DNA from: Solidesulfovibrio magneticus | GTDB lineage: Bacteria; Desulfobacterota; Desulfovibrionia; Desulfovibrionales; Desulfovibrionaceae | Length of the DNA: 35,670 bases | Reading direction: 5' to 3' | NCBI GenBank assembly: GCA_002482565.1 | Contig: DLGG01000143.1 | Coordinates: 56,694-92,363 of the forward strand | Notes under the pieces: model-generated | The model's database searches: none | Told to the model about the DNA's origin: nothing | The model's input: only the letters and a program-made list of their open reading frames with translations | Part shown: piece by piece, positions 16,226-22,635 of the stretch | Position numbering within the stretch: the stretch's first letter is position 1 | Layout: the number at the start of each line of letters is the position of its first letter | Program-made: the position numbers and the translations under genes

Positions 16226-16944
16226 GCCTTGGATGCGGCCAGACTTGGGGAACCCAGTATGAAGCCGCTGCGCGCCCGAAACGTCTTGTTCCCGGATTAT
16301 TCGGTGGTAGCTTCGGGCGCGCGTGATTCTTGTGTCTCTGGCATTGGAAGGCTGGGGCGTCGGCGGCAGAAACAACGAACGACGGCAAGGGGCGCGGCTT
16401 GTTTGGTTCTGCGCTTAAGGCCGTTTACGTTTTATAGTCATATCGTAATACGAGATGTCCCTGGATACTCTGGAGTGTCCGAAGGATTGGCTTGGAGTGT
16501 GGTCTGGATGTTTTGCGGACGTGACGCATCCGGTCGCATCAGGACGACCGGACCATAAGCCCCATGGCGCATGCGCTGCATTTTGGCGGTCGTGGCAGCG
16601 TCCGATTGCCTAGGGCGGGGCCTTTCTGGTTGGTCGTGGCGGCTACGTCGATGGCAGATGTCGTTATTCTGGGCATCTTTTATTGTCTCATAATGTAAAT
16701 TATGTTAACTTTGCGAGAGAAGGAGAGAATACAAGCTCGCCTGCTTGTCGTGACCCTTTGCGTTCCGTCCTGCTCGGCTCAGGAACGGATACTGTCCAAC
16801 TGATGGCCTGTCGTGCCGTTTCCGTCAGCAGGCCTCGCACGTCTCTGTGTCGCCGTCGATAAACAGCGCGTCCAGCCCGCGTGACCGACACGGCATTAGC
16901 GCTTCTTCGCTGGGCCGGAGGCCATAATCAACATCCACTCCCGA
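16226..16944. other. About 720 bp without a convincing gene
   Basis: This stretch has lower and more uneven GC than its neighbours and no reading frame with clear codon bias or family resemblance. Local structures are TCCGGTCG/CGACCGGA (16,529-16,552, eight-base stem), the ten-base palindrome GCGCATGCGC (16,567-16,576), and CATAAT-GTAA-ATTATG (16,689-16,704). After this last one a 33-codon frame, MLTLREKERIQARL..., begins at 16,702 and looks weak. On the minus strand, a frame shifted from the glycosyltransferase stays open for about 39 codons past its stop and looks partly protein-like. It could contain a small RNA, regulatory sites or gene remnants. Confidence 0.5.
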
Positions 16945-16960
16945 CGCGGCGCGCGCCGCG
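16945..16960. repeat. Perfect 16-bp palindrome directly after the glycosyltransferase stop
   Basis: CGCGGCGCGCGCCGCG is identical to its reverse complement. It touches the stop codon at 16,961-16,963. There is no T run, so it is not a classical terminator; it might still help end the transcript. Confidence 0.55.
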
Positions 16961-19306
16961 CTAAGGCGCGACCAGCCGCAGGCGACGGATGAAAAGCGCC
17001 ATGGGACGAACGTCCGTCTCGGCGAACGTGACCGTGCCATGGTTCCAGTGGCTGTAGGCAATGAGCACGTCGTTGGCTCCGGCCCGTCCGGCGATGGGCA
17101 GGCGCAGGCGACGCGTCTCGCCGACGCCCAGGCCCGAGAGATTTTCAAGAATCTGGCCGTTGACGGCCACGACCACATTCTGGCCGTCGATGGTGTTGTC
17201 GAAGTCGAATTCCAGGATGAGCGGGCGCGTCGCGTCCAGGGTGAAGGTCAGGGCGGTTGTCGGGCCAAGTCCCCAGCGAAAGACGTTGTCCGCGCCGTGT
17301 TCGATCTTGCCGAGATTGTTCTCCCGAAGGTTCGCCGCCACGGGGGTTGAATCGAACCGGCCGGCCGGCACGATCTCCAGGTCAAAGCCCCGGAAGGCGG
17401 CGGTTTCCAGGTTGCCGCCGGGATACCGGGCGGTCTGGTCGGCGCAGACCGTCTCCAGGCTCAGGCGCATGGTCTTGTACGGAGCCTCGCGCACGATGGA
17501 GACCGTGGCCGCCTCGGCCGGGTCCGGGCCAAGGGAGGTGAAAAGCGGCACGGGCGGCTCGTCGTCGAAGCGCACGGCGTAGGCCATGCGGCTCCCCTGC
17601 CCCTGGTTTTTGTACTCCAGGATGAACTGGAGCTGCTGCGGCCCGGCCGGGGCAGCGTTGTCCAGGCGGTATTCCAGGCGCGAGACCGTGTTGTTGCGGG
17701 TGGCGATGGCCTCGCCGCCCCAATAAGGGCTGATGGTCATGCCCGAAAAAGCGGCGACCTGGCGGTAGAAGGCCGGGAGCTCCATACGTCGGCGCAGATG
17801 ATAGGGAACGACCTCGATGCGTGGGGCCGGCTCGCGCTGGATGGGCAGCCGGTAAAGGGTGGCGTTTAAGACCGGCTGGGTCGCGGTGATGGGGCCGACG
17901 GCGGCGGCGAATTCCTCTTCGGTGGGGCCAAGATGGCCCCAGGTACGAAACGGCGTGAAAAAGGCCAGTTCGAAGTTGCCCTGTTCTTCCGAAAGAAGCT
18001 GCTCCCGAAAAGGATTCACGGCCGTGAACTGGTCGAGATACCAGGAAACGGCGTTGACCGTGCCCTGGTCCGAGGCGGCGACGACCTCGCCCGGGCGAAG
18101 GATGCCGGCCAGTTTCCGGGCCATCGGCTTGAAATCCGTGACAAAGACGTTGTGGTGGTAGCTCGTGTCTTCGTAATAGTCGCCGTAATGCTGCCAATAA
18201 AGGACGCCGGCCGGGATGGCGGCCAAGACGGCGGCCAGGGGGACGGCCAATCCCTGGCGGGGCAGGAACATGGTCACGTGACCGACAAGGATGGCCGCCG
18301 GGACGGTCATGTAGAGGAAATGGCGCGGTGAGAAATAGGCCGTTTTGCGCATGAGGAAAAGGACCAGCGCCGGGATGAGGCACACAAGCAGGCAGGCGGC
18401 CAGTTCCCGGGGAGCCTTGCGGGCCATGGCCCAGCCGCCGATGACGAGCAAGGCCCCGAAACCGAGTCGCAGGCTCAGGTCGTCGTGGCTCCACAGCACA
18501 TGAGCGGCATAAGCCACGATCAACCGCCCGATTTCGTCGTAACCGGCCTTGATGCCGAAGATGGAAAGCGTGGTCTGGCTTGGCAGAAAGAGAAAAAAAA
18601 GCACCGGCAGTGCCACGGCCAACGTGCCGGCGGCAAAGGTCGCGATCTGCCGGAAGCTGACGCCCCTCCTGCCCCCGGGCCGCCACAGAAGGACCAGGAT
18701 GATCCCCTCGGCCAGGGCGATGTGGAAGGTGAAATAGTGGAGCAAAAAAAGCGGCACGTTGTAGGCCAGGATGGCATACAGGTCGCGGTTTCTGCCCTCA
18801 CGCACGAAGCGCAGCAGATGGCAGAAAGACAACAGGAACAGCAAAACGAAGATGGCGTAGGGCCGCACCTGGCGCACATGCCAGACCTGCATGGCGCTGC
18901 CGGCCAGGAAAGCGGCGGCCACAAGCCCGACCCCGCGTCCGTAGAGGCGGCCCAGGCCGTGCCAGGCGGCATAGACAAGAATGATGCCGCAAACGGCCGA
19001 GGGCAGGCGCAAGCTGGCGTCGGAAAGTCCCATCCCCTCCACGAGCTTGATGCAAATATGGTACAGGGGCGGGTGCATCTCGCAGTGGCGCGAGAAATCA
19101 AGGATGTAGGCCAGGGGAAACCGGGCCGTCAATGGCACGATGATCTCGTCCCACCACATGGACGGGGTTTCCAGGTGGTACAGGCGCAGGAAAGCGGCCA
19201 CGGCCACGAGGCCTGCCGCAGCCATGCGCCAGGGCCAGGCCGAAGCCGTGTCGGAAGATCGGGAATCGCTTGGCTGCATGGGGACGGCTGCTGTTTGGGG
19301 TTCCAT
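16961..19306 (-). CDS. GT39-like membrane glycosyltransferase with C-terminal extracytoplasmic domain
   Basis: A 781-residue protein. An N-terminal membrane region (about 25-400) has ten or more hydrophobic helices. The first loop carries SMWWDEI, the acidic motif typical of GT39/ArnT/PMT-type polyprenyl-phosphate-sugar transferases, followed by MHPPLYH (about 78-84). After about residue 400, a soluble region begins (YEDTSYHHNVFVTD), then a C-terminal beta-rich stretch (about 560-781) resembling sugar-binding jelly-roll domains. It probably moves a sugar from a lipid carrier onto a periplasmic acceptor; donor and acceptor unknown. Start chosen at ATG 19,306, because the codon before it is TTG; the Shine-Dalgarno sequence is weak. 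It follows a terminator at 19,359, so it has its own promoter. Confidence 0.85.
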   Translation of the reverse strand: MEPQTAAVPMQPSDSRSSDTASAWPWRMAAAGLVAVAAFLRLYHLETPSMWWDEIIVPLTARFPLAYILDFSRHCEMHPPLYHICIKLVEGMGLSDASLRLPSAVCGIILVYAAWHGLGRLYGRGVGLVAAAFLAGSAMQVWHVRQVRPYAIFVLLFLLSFCHLLRFVREGRNRDLYAILAYNVPLFLLHYFTFHIALAEGIILVLLWRPGGRRGVSFRQIATFAAGTLAVALPVLFFLFLPSQTTLSIFGIKAGYDEIGRLIVAYAAHVLWSHDDLSLRLGFGALLVIGGWAMARKAPRELAACLLVCLIPALVLFLMRKTAYFSPRHFLYMTVPAAILVGHVTMFLPRQGLAVPLAAVLAAIPAGVLYWQHYGDYYEDTSYHHNVFVTDFKPMARKLAGILRPGEVVAASDQGTVNAVSWYLDQFTAVNPFREQLLSEEQGNFELAFFTPFRTWGHLGPTEEEFAAAVGPITATQPVLNATLYRLPIQREPAPRIEVVPYHLRRRMELPAFYRQVAAFSGMTISPYWGGEAIATRNNTVSRLEYRLDNAAPAGPQQLQFILEYKNQGQGSRMAYAVRFDDEPPVPLFTSLGPDPAEAATVSIVREAPYKTMRLSLETVCADQTARYPGGNLETAAFRGFDLEIVPAGRFDSTPVAANLRENNLGKIEHGADNVFRWGLGPTTALTFTLDATRPLILEFDFDNTIDGQNVVVAVNGQILENLSGLGVGETRRLRLPIAGRAGANDVLIAYSHWNHGTVTFAETDVRPMALFIRRLRLVAP

Positions 19307-19358
19307 CAAACAGGCCGCCGCCCGGACCGAACTGTTCCCAACCGGCGGACGGCGACAT

Positions 19359-19382
19359 AAAAAACGAACCCGCCTGGGCGGG
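19359..19382 (-). terminator. Terminator between YHS gene and glycosyltransferase
   Basis: CCCGCC (19,369-19,374) and GGCGGG (19,377-19,382) form a short GC stem. On the minus strand it is followed four bases later by six T (19,359-19,364). It lies about 140 bp past the YHS gene stop and about 50 bp before the glycosyltransferase start. Confidence 0.65.
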
Positions 19383-19521
19383 AGGAAGTCGGCTTACCGT
19401 TCAGGGGCCGGCCTGGGCCGCGTGTCGCGTCCCTAAAAGGCCTGCAGGCGGCATCAAGGACGAGGCGGCGATTGCATGTCCTTCCCCTGAAAAAACCAAG
19501 GCCTTGCCACAGGGACGCCGG

Positions 19522-19839
19522 CTAATGGCGGGCTTCTTCCCCGGTCTGCTCGGCAGTCTTGCCCTGGTCCATGGCCTGGGTGCGGCTGGCTTCGATGCGC
19601 TTGACGAACTTGTCGCGGCATTCGTAGCTGCAAAAGGCGTAGACCTTGTCGCCATCCCGAGCGCGGATGTCGGCGTCGGCCGGCACATAGGTGCCGCAGA
19701 CCGGGTCCTTGACCATGTCGCCGGTGGCGGCCATGCGTTTTTTGGTTTCGGCTTCCTGTTCCTTTTTTCGACCTCGGTCGCCCATGAACAGCTTATACAA
19801 AATAAACGCGGCCACGAGTAAAATGAGCCAACGGTACAT
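19522..19839 (-). CDS. Membrane-anchored YHS-domain protein
   Basis: A 105-residue protein. It has one N-terminal transmembrane helix (about 3-19), then a charged linker, then a YHS domain (about 42-82): VKDPVCGTYVPADADI with C48, and VYAFCSYECRDKFVKRI with C70 and C74. The domain is a short, cysteine-containing metal-binding fold seen in copper ATPases and in small heavy-metal proteins; this single-helix version resembles the PP0621 family. It probably faces the cytoplasm or periplasm as a metal sensor or chaperone; the metal is not predictable. The gene precedes the folK stop by 21 bp on the same strand and may be in its operon. Confidence 0.88.
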   Translation of the reverse strand: MYRWLILLVAAFILYKLFMGDRGRKKEQEAETKKRMAATGDMVKDPVCGTYVPADADIRARDGDKVYAFCSYECRDKFVKRIEASRTQAMDQGKTAEQTGEEARH

Positions 19840-19860
19840 AACGCTCCTTGCCGGCCCAGG

Positions 19861-20556
19861 TTAACGGGCCGATGCCTCGATTGCCCCTACAATATTCCCG
19901 CCCTGGTTGGAAGGCATTTCCGCCAGCGCCTGGGCCACGCTTCCCCCCTGCTCGTCCGGGATGGACAGCTCCGGGGCAACGTCGGCCAGCGGAACCAGGA
20001 CGAAAGGCCGCTGCCGCAGGCGCGGATGGGGAACGCTCAGGTCGGGTTCCGCAAGGCGGACGTCGCCATACAGCAGCAAGTCGCAGTCCATGGTCCGGGG
20101 ACCGTTTGGCCGTGCCGGATCGCGCACCCGGCCAAGCAAGGTCTCGTTGGCCAAAAGCGCCTGCAACAGCCGTCTGGGCGACCAGGAATCGCCCAGGGTC
20201 AGGGCCACGACCTGATTGAAAAACGTCGTTTGGTCGGCCTCGCCCCAGGGCTCGGTCTCGTAGACGGGGCTTGCGCCCGCCAAAAAGGCGTCCGGGAGCG
20301 CGCCGAGGCGCTCCCGGGCCAGACGAAGATTGGCCAGCCTGTCGCCCTGGTTGGAGCCCAGGCCGACATAGACGGTTACAGCTTGGCGATGCGTGACAAC
20401 GCCTCCTCCATGCGGGCGACGGGGACGGTCATGGCGATGCGGAAGTAGCCTTCGCCCGGCGCGCCGAAGCCGTTGCCCGGAGTGAGCACCACGCCGGTCT
20501 CCTGGAGCACCTTGGTGACGAAGGCGGCCGAGGTGTGGCCGGCCGGGGTCTTGCAC
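19861..20556 (-). CDS. folK: 2-amino-4-hydroxy-6-hydroxymethyldihydropteridine diphosphokinase, HPPK (start uncertain)
   Basis: HPPK transfers pyrophosphate from ATP to 6-hydroxymethyldihydropterin in folate synthesis. Homology begins at VYVGLGSNQGDRLANL (near 20,376). Other hallmarks are SPVYETEPWG, FFNQVVALT, RTMDCDLLLYGD (the Mg2+-binding D-x-D) and VPHPRLRQRPFVLVPLADVAP. No ATG, GTG or TTG is in frame close to this. The nearest canonical one is GTG at 20,556, which would overlap the aminotransferase gene by 180 bp with an N-terminal extension that looks non-coding. An ACG at 20,394 lies six bases after GGAGGAGGC. So the true protein may be about 177 residues (19,861-20,394) with a rare start. 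Coupled to dapL upstream and YHS downstream. Confidence 0.85.
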   Translation of the reverse strand: MQDPGRPHLGRLRHQGAPGDRRGAHSGQRLRRAGRRLLPHRHDRPRRPHGGGVVTHRQAVTVYVGLGSNQGDRLANLRLARERLGALPDAFLAGASPVYETEPWGEADQTTFFNQVVALTLGDSWSPRRLLQALLANETLLGRVRDPARPNGPRTMDCDLLLYGDVRLAEPDLSVPHPRLRQRPFVLVPLADVAPELSIPDEQGGSVAQALAEMPSNQGGNIVGAIEASAR

Positions 20557-21542
20557 CAGAGGTAGAAGGACGCCTTGGGCGTGCGGCAGGCGATGCCCAT
20601 CTTGGCCAGGGCGGCCACGGCCTTGTCCCGGCGCTCCTTGTAGATGCCCCGGAACTGCTCGGCAAAGGGTTCGCCCTGCCTAAGCGCCACGATGCCGGCT
20701 TCCTGCACGGCCTGGAAGATGCCGGAGTCCACGTTTTCCTTGATCTTGCCCAGCCCCTTGACGAGCTGGGCGTTGCCCACGGCCATGCCGATGCGCCAGC
20801 CGGTCATGTTGTAGGTCTTGGACAGGGAGTGGAACTCGATGGCCACGTCCTTGGCCCCTTCGACCTCCAGGATCGACATGGGCTTTTCGGCCGGGTCATA
20901 GTACATCTCGGTGTAGGCGGCGTCGGAGACGACGATGGTGTTCGTCGCCTTGGCCTTGGCCACGAGCTTCTCGTAGAAGGCGCGCGGGGCCACGGCCGAG
21001 GTCGGGTTGTTGGGGTAGTTGACGAAAATGATCTTGGCCCGGGCCCATTCGGCGTCGGTGACGCTGTCGAGGTCGGGCAGGTAGTCGTTTTCGTCGGTGA
21101 GCGGCAGGATCTTGACTTCGCCGCCGCAAAAGCCCGTGGCCACCGGATAGACCGGGTAGTTGGGCGAGCAGACGATGACCAGATCGCCGGGATTGACGAA
21201 GGCGAAGGGGAAATGGGCGATGCCTTCCTTGGAGCCGATCAGGCTCACCACTTCCGTGGCCGGGTCCAGGGTCACGCTGAAGCGTTCCTTGTACCAGTCG
21301 GCCACGGCGGCGCGAAAGGTCAGCAGGCCGACATAATCGGGGTACTGATGGTTTTCCGGCTTGCGGGCGGCGGCGCACAGGGCGTCGATAATGCAGTCCG
21401 GGGTGGGCAGGTCCGGGTCGCCGATGCCCAGGGAAATGATGTCCACGCCACGAGCCCGGACTTCGGCCTTGACGCGGTCGATTTCGGCGAAAAGATAGGG
21501 AGGAAGGGCGGCCACGCGGTCGGCCATGGGAAACTGGATCAT
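20376..21542 (-). CDS. dapL: LL-diaminopimelate aminotransferase-type PLP enzyme
   Basis: A 388-residue fold-type I class I aminotransferase. The PLP lysine is K242 in SLSKTYNMTGWRIG. Other features: IISLGIGDPDLPTP (substrate Gly), the PNYPVYP and NYPNNPTSAVA core, VVSDAAYTEMYYD (the PLP Asp/Tyr), and C-terminal YFRIAMTVP. The combination is close to the DapL class found in Desulfovibrio and Desulfitobacterium-type bacteria, which makes LL-2,6-diaminopimelate from tetrahydrodipicolinate in one step, but an alanine/aspartate-type aminotransferase cannot be excluded. AAGGAG precedes ATG 21,542. Its 3' end overlaps folK. Confidence 0.82.
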   Translation of the reverse strand: MIQFPMADRVAALPPYLFAEIDRVKAEVRARGVDIISLGIGDPDLPTPDCIIDALCAAARKPENHQYPDYVGLLTFRAAVADWYKERFSVTLDPATEVVSLIGSKEGIAHFPFAFVNPGDLVIVCSPNYPVYPVATGFCGGEVKILPLTDENDYLPDLDSVTDAEWARAKIIFVNYPNNPTSAVAPRAFYEKLVAKAKATNTIVVSDAAYTEMYYDPAEKPMSILEVEGAKDVAIEFHSLSKTYNMTGWRIGMAVGNAQLVKGLGKIKENVDSGIFQAVQEAGIVALRQGEPFAEQFRGIYKERRDKAVAALAKMGIACRTPKASFYLWCKTPAGHTSAAFVTKVLQETGVVLTPGNGFGAPGEGYFRIAMTVPVARMEEALSRIAKL

Positions 21543-21684
21543 GGGGGCTCCTTATGGGCGTGTATCCCCGCCTAGGACGGCAGGCCGGCCACAGTAAAAA
21601 CGGCCCCCATTCGTGTCAAGCCGCCGCATAGGCCTCGGGGCGTTTACGGATGGCCCAAATCATGCCAGAAAAGGCCCTCGCGCC

Positions 21685-22620
21685 ATGAGCACCAACGACA
21701 CATCCCCGGCCTCTCCCCGTCCGGCCCATCCCTGGGTCGACCGTTACATCGAGCACCTGATCGTGGCCAGGGGCCTGTCCGAGCATTCCATTACCGCCTA
21801 TTCCACCGATATCGCGGGTTTTTTGATTTTCTTAAACGACCACTGCGCGGCCCTGGAAGCCACCACCGACGAGACCGTGCTGCTCTATCTCATGCACCTG
21901 CGCTCGCGCGGGCTGGCCAGCCGGTCCCTGGCCCGCCACCTCTCCGCCCTGCGCGGCTTTTTTGCCTTCGCCGCCGACGAATCCTGGTTGTCGGCCTCGC
22001 CGGCGGCGCTCATTGAAAACCCCAAGCTGCCGCGCCTGCTCCCGGACGTGCTCTCCCGCGAGGAGGTCACGCGCCTGCTCGACGCCCCGGACACGGCCAC
22101 GCCCCTGGGCTACCGCGACCGCACCATGCTGGAGCTGCTCTACGCCGCCGGCCTTCGCGTCTCCGAGCTGGTGGGCCTGACGTTGGCCGATTTCGACGCC
22201 CAGGCCGGCCTGCTGCGGGTGTTCGGCAAGGGTTCCAAGGAGCGCGTGACGCCCATCCATTCCCTGGCCATGGAGTTCCTCTCCACGTATCTCTCCAGCA
22301 TACGCGGCGCCTTTGGCCCCAAGGACCAGCACGTGTTTCTCAACCGCTCGGGCAAGGGGCTGACCCGGCAGGCGGTGTGGAAGGGCATCAAGCGCTATGC
22401 CCTGGCCGCCCAGGTCTCGACGCGCATTTCCCCCCACAGCCTGCGTCATTCCTTCGCCACCCATCTCCTCGACGGCGGGGCCGATCTGCGCACCGTGCAG
22501 ATGCTGCTGGGCCACGCCGACATCAGCGCCACCGAAATCTACACCCATGTCCAGGCCGGCCGCTTGCTGGCCGTCCACCGCGCCCACCATCCCCGGTCCC
22601 GTGACCGGGACAAAAGTTAA
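21685..22620 (+). CDS. xerD: XerD/XerC-type tyrosine recombinase
   Basis: A 311-residue tyrosine recombinase. The N-terminal SAM-like core-binding domain (about 14-105) carries YIEHLIVARGLSEHSITAYSTD. Catalytic residues are all present: R158 (AAGLRVSEL), K182/K185 (GKGSKER), H251 and R254 (HSLRH), H277 (LLGHADI) and Y286 (TEIYTHV). Size and content match the housekeeping Xer proteins that resolve chromosome dimers at dif; XerC versus XerD cannot be separated by eye. Start chosen at ATG 21,685 because the frame upstream is not family-like. The next gene follows after 15 bp and may be co-transcribed. There is no sign of phage or integron nearby. Confidence 0.88.
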   Translation: MSTNDTSPASPRPAHPWVDRYIEHLIVARGLSEHSITAYSTDIAGFLIFLNDHCAALEATTDETVLLYLMHLRSRGLASRSLARHLSALRGFFAFAADESWLSASPAALIENPKLPRLLPDVLSREEVTRLLDAPDTATPLGYRDRTMLELLYAAGLRVSELVGLTLADFDAQAGLLRVFGKGSKERVTPIHSLAMEFLSTYLSSIRGAFGPKDQHVFLNRSGKGLTRQAVWKGIKRYALAAQVSTRISPHSLRHSFATHLLDGGADLRTVQMLLGHADISATEIYTHVQAGRLLAVHRAHHPRSRDRDKS

Positions 22621-22635
22621 AGTGACGCTTTATAC

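Noticed and set aside
14468..16375. 635-codon minus frame opposite adenine deaminase
   Set aside because: The opposite strand has complete adenine deaminase motifs. The minus translation is Gly/His/Arg-rich with no family match.
16229..16558. Plus frame after adenine deaminase
   Set aside because: Its codon use and composition do not match neighbouring genes, there is no ribosome binding site, and no motif is visible.
21685..22620. XerD-like gene as sign of a mobile element
   Set aside because: Size and active-site layout fit the housekeeping Xer family. There are no attachment-site repeats, phage genes or integron features nearby.
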